DNA of 9,801 nucleotides from Clostridiales bacterium (GTDB lineage Bacteria > Bacillota > Clostridia > Oscillospirales > CAG-382): assembly GCA_003452915.1 (NCBI GenBank), contig DMMZ01000051.1, positions 3,331 to 13,131 on the forward strand. The letters are read 5' to 3'. Position numbers and translations under genes: made by a program. The notes under the pieces were generated by a model that was not told where the DNA came from, did no database searches, and was given only the letters and a program-made list of their open reading frames with translations. Position 1 is the stretch's first letter. The number at the start of each line of letters is the position of its first letter. Below are positions 1 to 6,313 of this stretch, in pieces.

Positions 1-242
1 AAATTATATAGAAAATTTACACCTGTCCATGATGCAGTTCGTTTATTTGAATTGATGTAAAACCAACCATAAACAGGAGTGTAATTCATTTTATTACAAC
101 CTGCATATATACACTGTGAAATAAAATTTGTACAATCCCCGCCAAGTCCAGAAAAATCTAAGTATTTTGGATTGCGTCTCATCGCCCATTTTTCAGCATA
201 GTCAACTGCTTTTTGTCGGTTATACGTATTTATGACAGGCAT
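1..242 (-). CDS. Putative amidase, Amidase_6-type (5' part only)
   Basis: The visible 80 residues are the N-terminal part; the gene runs off the left edge, so the rest of the catalytic site cannot be judged. The protein opens with YNRQKAVDYAEKWAMRRNP (residues 7-25) followed by GGDCTNFISQC (34-44). This is the signature of the putative amidase domain PF12671, where the Cys of the GGDCTNF motif (here C37) is the expected nucleophile of a papain/NlpC-like fold. WTGVNF at 72-77 also fits the family. The start at 242 was chosen because AGGA lies 8 bases upstream; an in-frame ATG at 251 would lack such a site. There is no signal peptide, although many relatives are secreted. The gene lies 40 bp downstream of the sugar dehydrogenase-like gene on the same strand, so co-transcription is possible. 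The substrate is unknown; cell-wall or peptide amides are guesses from the family. Confidence 0.8.
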   Translation of the reverse strand, partial: MPVINTYNRQKAVDYAEKWAMRRNPKYLDFSGLGGDCTNFISQCIYAGCNKMNYTPVYGWFYINSNKRTASWTGVNFLYN

Positions 243-282
243 ATATATCATCCTAATTAAAATTATATTTTAGTATATCTCA

Positions 283-1392
283 TTAAACAACACTATCTTG
301 AGGGATAAGCTGAATAATTTTATCATCTGCCAATCTAGGATTACCCCTGCCATCCATATTACTTGTTGTCAAGTAAATTGATCCATCATTTGCCTGAACA
401 ACCTCACGTAAACGTCCAAATTCATTCTGTAACCATGAATCTATTTTATTTACCTCTGTACCCTTTTCATTTAATGTCAACGATAATAATTGTTCTCCAC
501 GTAAATTAGCGACAAGCAGTTTTCCTTGCCATGGTCCTTTATCTATGAAAGCGATGCCGGAGGGTGCCCATGTAACTTCTCCGCTTTGAATTAATGGCTT
601 TTGAATCTCAACTGCTTCAGAATTTTCATTTCCTTGGACAAGAGGCCAACCATAATTTGCACCCTGTTTTAAAATGTTTATCTCATCATGTGCTGTCGGT
701 CCATGATCCGATGAATACATTATATTTTTCGAATTCCATGTTATGCCTTGGGGGTTTCTATGACCTAAACTATAAACAGGTGAATCAGTAAATGGATTAT
801 CTTTAGGAATCGTGCCATCTAATTCAATTCGCAGTATTTTTCCGGCTGTACTTGTGAGGTCTTGTGCTAATGCGGAGTTTCCTGCATCTCCTGTTGTTAC
901 GTATAATTTCTGATCTGGACCAATCTTCAACCTTCCTCCATTGTGAAACTGTCCACCAGGTATTTTATCCAGAAGAATTTTGTCAATGGACGCTTTATTA
1001 TTCTGTTCTAGCAATCTTACAACACGGTTATAGAACTTATTACCTTCCGAATATGTATGCATAACATATATAAAATGGTTTTGTGAAAAATTCGGATCTA
1101 GTGCTATACCCATTAAACCGCCTTCCCCTCGGCTGAAGGGTGCGCGAAATGTTATGAGTGGTTGTGGATTGAGTTTACCGTCTTCAATCATTCTTATTGC
1201 TCCGGACCGTTCTGTAAAATACAATTTACCTTCATCGCTAATTGCAATAGCCCACGGTACATATATATTCTCAGCAATAACTTTAATAGCGTAAGGAATA
1301 TTATTAGATGTAACTACGTTTGATTTAACATTGATTGCATTACGACGATGCGATAATATATTAGACAAGACACCGAAAATGGAATTTTTCAT
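283..1392 (-). CDS. PQQ-type aldose/sorbosone dehydrogenase-like beta-propeller protein
   Basis: The 369-aa protein matches the soluble glucose/sorbosone dehydrogenase family (GSDH, YliI/Asd-like), a six-bladed beta-propeller that oxidises aldose sugars with PQQ. Recognisable blocks are VPWAIAI (45-51), YFTERSGAIR (58-67), GEGGLMGIALDPNF (89-102), GGQFHNGGRLKIGPD (146-160), TTGDAG (166-171), GHRNPQG (210-216), DEINILKQGANYGWP (236-250), WAPSGIAF (275-282) and the C-terminal RLREVVQANDGSIYLTT. H150 in GGQFHNGG corresponds to the catalytic His of the family and R212 lies in the conserved GHRNPQG loop, so the active site looks intact. AAGGGG lies about 8 bases before the ATG. Family members are normally exported, but residues 1-30 contain no hydrophobic segment or lipobox, so the protein is either cytoplasmic or has a degenerate N-terminus. 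No PQQ biosynthesis gene is visible, so cofactor use is uncertain. Confidence 0.9.
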   Translation of the reverse strand: MKNSIFGVLSNILSHRRNAINVKSNVVTSNNIPYAIKVIAENIYVPWAIAISDEGKLYFTERSGAIRMIEDGKLNPQPLITFRAPFSRGEGGLMGIALDPNFSQNHFIYVMHTYSEGNKFYNRVVRLLEQNNKASIDKILLDKIPGGQFHNGGRLKIGPDQKLYVTTGDAGNSALAQDLTSTAGKILRIELDGTIPKDNPFTDSPVYSLGHRNPQGITWNSKNIMYSSDHGPTAHDEINILKQGANYGWPLVQGNENSEAVEIQKPLIQSGEVTWAPSGIAFIDKGPWQGKLLVANLRGEQLLSLTLNEKGTEVNKIDSWLQNEFGRLREVVQANDGSIYLTTSNMDGRGNPRLADDKIIQLIPQDSVV

Positions 1393-1754
1393 GCTTCTAT
1401 CCCCTTAACTTAAATTAACGCTATTCTTAATGCTAATATATTCAATATATAAAATATTTGTTTAGAGAGAATAAAAGAAGCATTCGAACCTTCATACCGA
1501 ATTTAGAATTTATATGATTTGTAACTTAGAACTTATATATATGTCACAATAAATGTCGTATCCGTATCCAACTTAAAATCCTCAAAAGACTTGAAACATC
1601 AAGGTTTTTGAGGATTTTAATTATAAAAGCTTTTCAATATCCATATTATATATTGTATATTTTATTTTTTACCAATTATCAATACAATCCCAAAAGTCAA
1701 CTTCATTCGCAATAACAATAGGTATACCAACCTTCATTATTTATTTTTGCTTAC
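1393..1754. other. Intergenic region, no convincing gene
   Basis: This 362-bp AT-rich stretch lies between the regulator gene and the dehydrogenase-like gene, both on the minus strand. It holds one strong hairpin at 1573-1620, annotated separately. The 180 bp between that hairpin and the dehydrogenase start should contain its promoter, but no pair of hexamers with good spacing stands out there. A 22-codon minus-strand ORF at 1669-1737 has no ribosome site and was not called. Confidence 0.6.
1573..1620 (-). terminator. Strong hairpin, likely terminator of the DtxR-family gene
   Basis: Arms 1573-1587 and 1606-1620 are perfectly complementary over 15 bp. After a 2x2 internal loop, the stem continues with CTTGA (1590-1594) pairing TCAAG (1599-1603) around an AACA loop. 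Each outer arm contains an AAAA/TTTT run, so the element can give a short U tract in either direction. It lies downstream of the regulator gene and upstream of the dehydrogenase-like gene, both on the minus strand, and therefore most likely ends the regulator transcript. The U tract is short and interrupted (TTTTAA), so termination could be partial. Confidence 0.75.
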
Positions 1755-2123
1755 TTATCTATCCTTTTCTGTGTAGTCTTTTATTTTTTCAAAAGTTTCT
1801 TCGCTTATAACGTGTTCAATGCGGCAGGCATCCTCAGCGGCAGCTTGTTCGCTTATCCCGAATGAAATAAGGAATTTTGTAAGCATTGTGTGCCGTTCGT
1901 AAATACTTTCTGCGACTTTTTCTCCATGTTCAGTCAAGGTAATACAGCCAAGCTCATCAACATCTATATAATCATTACTTTTTAAGATTCCAACCGCGCG
2001 GCTTATACTCGGTTTTGAAAATCCTGTTTCGTTTACAATATCTATTGAACGTACATGAGGTTTTTTTTGTCTAAGAATGAGTATAGTTTCAAGATAATTT
2101 TCTCCTGATTCCTGTAAATGCAT
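1755..2123 (-). CDS. DtxR/MntR-family metal-dependent transcriptional regulator
   Basis: This 122-aa regulator has an N-terminal winged helix (about residues 1-65; the recognition region includes TGFSKPSISRAVGIL, 33-47) and the metal-binding/dimerisation domain (about 66-118). It lacks the C-terminal SH3/FeoA-like domain of long DtxR/IdeR proteins, as MntR does. By alignment from memory, the metal ligands are E12, H78 (in YERH), C100, E103 and H104 (in DACRIEHVIS). The Cys matches the DtxR/IdeR iron site, whereas B. subtilis MntR has Glu there. I chose the ATG at 2123 because GGGGGG lies 5 bases upstream and because MHLQESGENYLETIL is the usual start of this family; an in-frame ATG at 2141 would add six residues and place that G-run inside the coding region. 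It is divergent from an iron/redox operon whose promoter carries a palindrome, so it most likely represses that operon when metal is bound. Manganese sensing cannot be excluded. Confidence 0.93.
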   Translation of the reverse strand: MHLQESGENYLETILILRQKKPHVRSIDIVNETGFSKPSISRAVGILKSNDYIDVDELGCITLTEHGEKVAESIYERHTMLTKFLISFGISEQAAAEDACRIEHVISEETFEKIKDYTEKDR

Positions 2124-2161
2124 ATATACCCCCCGTTTCATGTATTGATTATATTTATGTT

Positions 2162-2190
2162 AATATATCATAAAGCAATATATTTATCAA
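2162..2190 (-). promoter_or_regulatory. Predicted sigma-A promoter of the DtxR-family gene
   Basis: On the minus strand TTGATA (2190-2185) and TATATT (2167-2162) are separated by exactly 17 bases. Transcription would start near 2155, about 30 bases before the chosen ATG. The palindromic operator is about 75 bp upstream of this -35 box, so no obvious autoregulatory site overlaps this promoter. Confidence 0.6.
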
Positions 2191-2229
2191 GTAAATGCCT
2201 GTAAAATAAAATAAAAGTATCATTATGGG

Positions 2230-2258
2230 TTGACAAATAATAAAATATGATATATACT
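2230..2258 (+). promoter_or_regulatory. Predicted sigma-A promoter of the Cys-rich/EFR1 operon
   Basis: TTGACA (2230-2235) and TATACT (2253-2258) are separated by 17 bases; this is the closest match to consensus in the window. The predicted start point near 2265 falls at the left edge of the palindrome at 2266-2283. Such a strong core promoter is what one expects for a gene controlled mainly by a repressor. Confidence 0.8.
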
Positions 2259-2265
2259 ACAAACA

Positions 2266-2283
2266 AGTTAGCATACGCTAACT
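2266..2283. promoter_or_regulatory. Perfect palindrome, likely DtxR-family operator
   Basis: AGTTAGC-ATAC-GCTAACT is a perfect inverted repeat with 7-bp arms. It covers roughly +1 to +18 of the predicted operon transcript, between the -10 box and the ribosome site, so a bound protein would block initiation or promoter clearance. GTTAG/CTAAC half-sites occur in known DtxR/IdeR boxes, but the distance between the half-sites is larger here (six bases rather than one). Binding by the divergent regulator is an inference. The same sequence could also form a hairpin at the 5' end of the mRNA. Confidence 0.7.
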
Positions 2284-2301
2284 AAGAAGGGCAGTGTTTT
2301 T

Positions 2302-2481
2302 ATGAATTTTATAACAGATAATTTAGCTACGATTATATTAGGTGCAGTTTTAGCAGGTCTTGCTGTTCTTGCAATTTTAAAGTTAATCAAAGACAAGAAA
2401 AAGGGAGCTTCCTGTGCTTCCTGTGGCTCATGTTCCAGTTGTGAGGGTTGTTCACTAAATAAAACTGAAAAGAAGGATTAA
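2302..2481 (+). CDS. FeoB-associated Cys-rich membrane mini-protein
   Basis: This 59-aa protein has one transmembrane helix (about residues 8-29), a basic stop-transfer segment (KLIKDKKKG), and then SCASCGSCSSCEGCS. Cysteines 38, 41, 44, 47 and 50 occur at every third residue. This layout is that of the FeoB-associated Cys-rich membrane protein family (PF12669), usually encoded just after feoB in Clostridia. The family's role in ferrous iron transport is not well defined; metal binding by the Cys tail on the cytoplasmic side is plausible. AGAAGGG lies 10 bases before the ATG. The gene is first in an operon behind a near-consensus promoter and a palindrome, and its end overlaps the ribosome site of the EFR1 gene. 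Oddly, no feoA or feoB is adjacent. Confidence 0.88.
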   Translation: MNFITDNLATIILGAVLAGLAVLAILKLIKDKKKGASCASCGSCSSCEGCSLNKTEKKD

Positions 2482-2485
2482 TAAA

Positions 2486-3280
2486 TTGATATCAGCGACT
2501 ATTATTTTCTTTTCTCCGACAGGTAACACTCGTAAAGTTTGTGAGGTAATAAAAAACACGCTTGATAAAGAATTCCAAACAAAACTTTGCGATATTACAT
2601 ACCCCGCTGCAAGAGAAAAGTTATTGTCGGAAAATTTAAGTGGTGACTTATTAGTCGTAGCTGTACCTGTTTATGCCGAATCGGTAGAAGAAATTATCAC
2701 TAATTTTTTTAGAATGGCACAACTGAATTTTGCAAAAGCAATAGTAATATGTACTTATGGTTGTATTTCTGCAGGTGCGGCGATATCAGATATTATAAGG
2801 GTGTTAAAATATAAAAATATTTCTGTTATTGCGTCTGCTAAAATACCTGCACGCCATAATTTTGCACTCGCTGGAATAAAGGACCTTTCTGACAAAAATT
2901 CGTACGATTATTCAACTTTAATATCTGACTTTATTGTAAAAGCCTGTAAAAAAAATGATAAGTTAAAGCAACGTTATAGATTGCATTTTTCAAAATTAAT
3001 TCCACATAAAATACTCGTACGTTTAACTTCATATGTACCATCTACAAATTTAGAAATATGCTCTAAATGTAATATTTGTGTCAAGGTATGTCCAACCGGT
3101 GCAATAAAAAGCGATGTTACAACTGATAAAAATGCTTGCATAAGCTGTGCAGCTTGTGTAATTAATTGCCAGACAGAAGCAAGAAAGCTTGTTTTTAGAA
3201 GTAAAATTCCTAAGATATATTTAAAACATGGTATAGAAAACAGTATAAGGAAGCAAATAAAGCCAAATTTTTATTTATAG
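2486..3280 (+). CDS. EFR1-type flavodoxin-ferredoxin protein, 2x[4Fe-4S]
   Basis: The 264-aa soluble redox protein has two parts. Residues 1-150 form a flavodoxin-like domain with an FMN phosphate loop SPTGNTRK (10-17), a VAVPVYAE strand-turn (58-65) and TYGCISAGAA (90-99). Residues 188-232 form a two-cluster ferredoxin: C192-x2-C195-x2-C198-x3-C202-P and C218-x2-C221-x2-C224-x3-C228. This order is that of EFR1-family ferrodoxins of anaerobic Firmicutes, which should pass electrons between FMN and iron-sulfur centres; partners are not known. The start is TTG: AAGGA (2473-2477), inside the end of the previous gene, lies 8 bases upstream and only 4 bases separate the genes. Translational coupling is therefore likely. 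A role in reducing or handling iron together with the Cys-rich protein is an inference from the operon. Confidence 0.92.
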   Translation: MISATIIFFSPTGNTRKVCEVIKNTLDKEFQTKLCDITYPAAREKLLSENLSGDLLVVAVPVYAESVEEIITNFFRMAQLNFAKAIVICTYGCISAGAAISDIIRVLKYKNISVIASAKIPARHNFALAGIKDLSDKNSYDYSTLISDFIVKACKKNDKLKQRYRLHFSKLIPHKILVRLTSYVPSTNLEICSKCNICVKVCPTGAIKSDVTTDKNACISCAACVINCQTEARKLVFRSKIPKIYLKHGIENSIRKQIKPNFYL

Positions 3281-3284
3281 AATC

Positions 3285-3325
3285 AAAGCGGATAATTATT
3301 CAACTGATAATTCTCCGCTTTTATT
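3285..3325 (+). terminator. Rho-independent terminator of the Cys-rich/EFR1 operon
   Basis: AAAGCGGATAATTAT (3285-3299) pairs with ATAATTCTCCGCTTT (3307-3321) with a single mismatch and a 7-base loop, and is followed by a T-rich stretch on the plus strand. It starts 5 bases after the EFR1 stop codon. It abuts the stop of the convergent PP-loop gene, but the U tract in that direction is poor, so it acts mainly on the plus strand. Confidence 0.85.
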
Positions 3326-4736
3326 ATTTAATATAATCTGTTATTAATTTGTTCTCTTCGGGCATATTTATACAGAAACCAGCATGAAATTTTAATTCCT
3401 CTATTGCTTTATCTCTGGTAATACTACCTTGAATTACGGCAAGCGAAAGCTCAAGAGAGGAGAATGGAATTATTCTGCTATTCATTTCCTTAAAAGCTTT
3501 TAACTGTGTATAATCTTTGCATTGTTCAAGTTTACAGCTTGTATGTAATCCTTTTTCTTCATTTTCAATATCTACCCAATCAAGTTCATGCTTAATAAGT
3601 CTTTTTACACTTTTCCAATCATAGCTGCCTTTATCATTAATTTTATCAAAGTCTACATGAACCAGTGCTGGTATGTTTTTATTATTTTTACTTCTCTGTA
3701 ATGCATATTGAAGAGGGATTAACATTTCTTTCGCTGCAGAAAGCGATTCGCTAAGATTGTTACTTATCTCGTTATCATATCCGAAAAACTTTAATAATCT
3801 GCTTTTTCCGTATGCAAAATTTTTAACCAATAAATACATCTCAAGCTGTCCCTTGGAAAAGGGTCTGCGGAATAAAGTAACTCTACCGATGTTGCATAAA
3901 TAACGCACCAAGTTTTTTACCCAGGGGCGGTATATAAATTTTGGTGCAAGCTGGTTAAAAATAAGTGCTCTACTTTGTGAAGGTTCGTTTCCGAGAACAA
4001 GATAAGGTACAGGATTTTCCAATAATAACGGATAAAATAATATGTAGGCTATTGACGGGCAAATGCAGATATTTTGCTGCAATTCATAGCTTTTGGCATA
4101 TATTTTTTTTAATGCCGTTTCCGATGCTTCGCGAATAACAAAGGTGACCTCCGGTAAACGCTCTTTAGCGTTTTTAATACTTTTTAATGCATTATCCGAC
4201 ATAAAAGGGTGCATCCAAGTTAAAGCCAGTACACGCAATCCAAGAATACGGCTAAGATAAAACAACAAATACGAAGAATCTTTACCCCCTGAATAAAATA
4301 ATGCTACATCAAATCTCGCTTTTTTATCTCGTGAAATAGAATTTACAACCGGCAGGGGACTTACAAGCTGCTTGATATCAGGAAAGCTTGTACATACAGG
4401 GCAAAACCCGTCGGAATTCAACTCCAAGCCTGGAATAGAAAAATCGTTTGCACAACATTTTGCACAAAAAGCAGCTTTATCCAACGATTCCGGAGATGTT
4501 TTCTTTTCAGATACATCAACAATTATTTTTTGTTTAATCAAACTTTTTACACTGCGTGTAATTTTTATTTCTGCATATTCATTAATTTCGTATTTACCAT
4601 CTAATTGATTAATAAAATTTATAGTTTTATGATTGATTTTTATTTTATTTTTAAATGTATTAGGTTTTTCACGTAATCCGTAATAAATCAGGCTGTTCCC
4701 TTTAACAACCCATCTTGCCTGTAAAACAGGTATCAA
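3324..4736 (-). CDS. PP-loop ATPase (adenine nucleotide alpha hydrolase type), Cys-rich, unknown substrate
   Basis: Numbered from the GTG at 4748, SGGKDS (153-158) is the pyrophosphate-binding loop of enzymes that adenylate a substrate for amide, thio or amidino transfer. Before it, C95-x2-C98 and C116-x2-C119 form a probable zinc ribbon like that of N-acetyl sugar amidotransferases. Residues 1-85 are predicted to be a small helical/winged domain with FINQLDGKYEINEYAEI, reminiscent of PqqD/RRE domains (inference). Other cysteines are C228, C230, C405 and C410. No transmembrane helix is evident. The start is uncertain. GTG at 4748 overlaps the AAAGGGG that should be the ribosome site, so I prefer the TTG at 4736, about 11 bases downstream of it (470 aa). 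The gene lies downstream of the MscS gene, 170 bp away, and no substrate-giving neighbour is visible. Alternatives are a sugar amidotransferase or a thioamide/peptide-modifying enzyme. Confidence 0.75.
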   Translation of the reverse strand: MIPVLQARWVVKGNSLIYYGLREKPNTFKNKIKINHKTINFINQLDGKYEINEYAEIKITRSVKSLIKQKIIVDVSEKKTSPESLDKAAFCAKCCANDFSIPGLELNSDGFCPVCTSFPDIKQLVSPLPVVNSISRDKKARFDVALFYSGGKDSSYLLFYLSRILGLRVLALTWMHPFMSDNALKSIKNAKERLPEVTFVIREASETALKKIYAKSYELQQNICICPSIAYILFYPLLLENPVPYLVLGNEPSQSRALIFNQLAPKFIYRPWVKNLVRYLCNIGRVTLFRRPFSKGQLEMYLLVKNFAYGKSRLLKFFGYDNEISNNLSESLSAAKEMLIPLQYALQRSKNNKNIPALVHVDFDKINDKGSYDWKSVKRLIKHELDWVDIENEEKGLHTSCKLEQCKDYTQLKAFKEMNSRIIPFSSLELSLAVIQGSITRDKAIEELKFHAGFCINMPEENKLITDYIK

Positions 4737-4810
4737 AATTACTAACACCCCTTTGTCTAGTATATAATTTTACATGGACAATATCATATCATAAATTTTG
4801 CAAACATTGT

Positions 4811-4878
4811 GAAAATGCAAGGCATTTTCCCAATGCCGACTAAGAACACTAAAAAATATATAATTGTTCTTGTCGGCA
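4811..4878. repeat. Three overlapping inverted repeats (possible terminator or attenuator)
   Basis: Stem C pairs GAAAATGC (4811-4818) with GCATTTTC (4822-4829). Stem B pairs GGCATT (4821-4826) with AATGCC (4832-4837). Stem A pairs TGCCGAC (4834-4840) with GTCGGCA (4872-4878) and continues, after a bulged T4841, with AAGAAC (4842-4847) and GTTCTT (4866-4871). Stem B shares bases with both A and C, so it cannot coexist with either. The element lies between the stop of the MscS gene and the start of the PP-loop gene, which read in the same direction. No clear U tract follows any stem in either direction, so a simple Rho-independent terminator is not assured. Confidence 0.55.
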
Positions 4879-4920
4879 ATTATCATATCATATAAAATTA
4901 TAAAAAGCAAAATATTTTAT

Positions 4921-6156
4921 TTACTTTTTCCCAAGAGAAATTCTTATATCACGACCGGTTGGCTGCTGATAGATTGAAAGCTCAAATTCCGATATAACCG
5001 AATATAAATGATCGAAAATATCAGCTTGAATTCCTTCATATTCTTCCCATTTTATAGTATTTGTAAATGCATATAACTCCAGAGGGATACCCTCGCCTTC
5101 ATATTTTAGTTGTCGCACCATTAATGGCATATCCTTGCGTATATGTGGGTTTTTCTTAAGATATTCGTAAATATATATGCGAAAAGTTCCAAGATTTGTT
5201 AAATGCTTACCGTTAACCAATGTAGTCATGTCGGCACCCAATTCGTTATTATAGTCATTGATTTCAACAAGTTTATTATCGATATATTCATTAATTAATG
5301 TAATCTTGCGGAGTTTATTTAACATATCGTTTTCACATAACTTAACACCCTCTGTATCGATATTAAAAGAACGTTTTATTCTGCGACCTCCTAATTTTTC
5401 CATTCCGCGCCAGTTGATAAAAGAATCCGATACTAAAGAATAGGCGGGTACAGCTGTGACTGTGTAATCAAAGTTCTGCACTTTAACTGTGGTAAGCGAA
5501 AGGTCTATAACAATTCCATCAGCTGAATGTTTAGGCATTTCAATCCAATCACCGATTCTTATCATATCGTTGGCTGTTAGTTGAATTCCTGCTACAAAGC
5601 CTAGAATGGCATCTTTGAAAATAAGACTGATAATAGCTGTCAACGCACCTATTCCACCCAAAAGTACTATAGGATTTTCACCTATCAAAAGAGAAATAAG
5701 AATAACCGATCCAATAATAAATAATACAACTTTTGCAACCTGAAGCAACCCTTTTATAGGTCTAACTTTTGAAACCTCAAAACCTCGATATATTTCATCA
5801 AAGGAATTAATAAGAGAGCTGGTTATAAAAACAAACAACAGAATTAATATTATATCAGCAATTTTTTCAAGCAAAGAATTATAATTCGGTAGATTTCCGG
5901 AAATAATTTTTAATATAACAGGTATCGATAACCAAGAAAGACGATGGAAAAATTTATTTTTTACCAGTATATCGTCCCATTTGTACTTGGTTTGCTTTGT
6001 TATTTTAGTCATGATTCTGACAAGAGCAACCTTTGATATTAACTTGATAACAATACAAATGATAAGGATAAATATAAAAATAATAGTATAGGCAATTAAA
6101 TTTGTATAGCTACCAGCTCCGATTTTTTTTATAATATCAAATACAAATTCAAACAA
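4921..6156 (-). CDS. MscS-family mechanosensitive channel, YbdG-like
   Basis: The 411-aa inner-membrane protein resembles YbdG/MscM-type MscS channels, which open under membrane tension and release small solutes on osmotic downshock. Hydrophobic segments lie at about 20-42, 73-86, 98-118 and 137-160. They are followed by the pore helix GGIGALTAIISLIFKDAILG (167-186), with small residues packed as expected of the family, and the beta domain IRIGDWIEMP (199-208), VIDLSLTTVKVQNFDYTVTAVP (216-237). The long cytoplasmic C-terminus, with FRIYIYEYLKKNP (325-337), PLMVRQL (344-350), IPLELYAFTN (357-366) and a terminal QPTGRDIR, is the diagnostic YbdG-like part; length is also close to YbdG. The start is TTG: AGGAGG (6169-6164) lies 7 bases upstream. 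The gene is divergent from the solute-binding lipoprotein. A TATAAT occurs at 6214-6209 on the minus strand, but without a good -35 box. Confidence 0.93.
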   Translation of the reverse strand: MFEFVFDIIKKIGAGSYTNLIAYTIIFIFILIICIVIKLISKVALVRIMTKITKQTKYKWDDILVKNKFFHRLSWLSIPVILKIISGNLPNYNSLLEKIADIILILLFVFITSSLINSFDEIYRGFEVSKVRPIKGLLQVAKVVLFIIGSVILISLLIGENPIVLLGGIGALTAIISLIFKDAILGFVAGIQLTANDMIRIGDWIEMPKHSADGIVIDLSLTTVKVQNFDYTVTAVPAYSLVSDSFINWRGMEKLGGRRIKRSFNIDTEGVKLCENDMLNKLRKITLINEYIDNKLVEINDYNNELGADMTTLVNGKHLTNLGTFRIYIYEYLKKNPHIRKDMPLMVRQLKYEGEGIPLELYAFTNTIKWEEYEGIQADIFDHLYSVISEFELSIYQQPTGRDIRISLGKK

Positions 6157-6251
6157 AATAATACCTCCTATGAATCTTATAAAATTTATAATAGTTTACC
6201 CTATATTTATTATAAACAGTGATAAGTTAGACAGAAATTTCACAAATATAC

Positions 6252-6280
6252 TTGCATATAATTTTTTGATATTGTATAAT
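6252..6280 (+). promoter_or_regulatory. Predicted sigma-A promoter of the solute-binding lipoprotein gene
   Basis: TTGCAT (6252-6257) and TATAAT (6275-6280) are 17 bases apart. Transcription would start near 6287, giving a short leader of about 27 bases before the ATG at 6314. The position of this promoter rules out a translation start further upstream in the same frame, which is open from 6170. Confidence 0.8.
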
Positions 6281-6313
6281 AGCACTAAGAAAAAATATTA
6301 TGGAGGTATTTTA

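Noticed and set aside
1440..1560. Search for a riboswitch or small RNA upstream of the dehydrogenase-like gene
   Set aside because: No conserved riboswitch core or stable GC-containing stem could be recognised in this AT-rich stretch.
1669..1737. Minus-strand 22-codon ORF (begins MKVGIPIVIANE) just after the regulator gene
   Set aside because: There is no ribosome site before its ATG and no recognisable family; at this length an open frame is expected by chance.
4372..4608. Plus-strand ORF opposite the PP-loop gene
   Set aside because: It is antisense to the well-supported Cys-motif region of the PP-loop enzyme and has no recognisable domain.
4759..4781. Possible promoter for the PP-loop gene (TTGTCC and TATACT on the minus strand)
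   Set aside because: The spacing is only 11 bases, too short for a sigma-A promoter, and no better pair was found nearby.
6170..6313. In-frame 5' extension of the solute-binding lipoprotein
   Set aside because: The promoter (6252-6280), the ribosome site (6302-6306) and the lipoprotein signal all place the start at 6314; the extension would also bury the signal peptide inside the protein.
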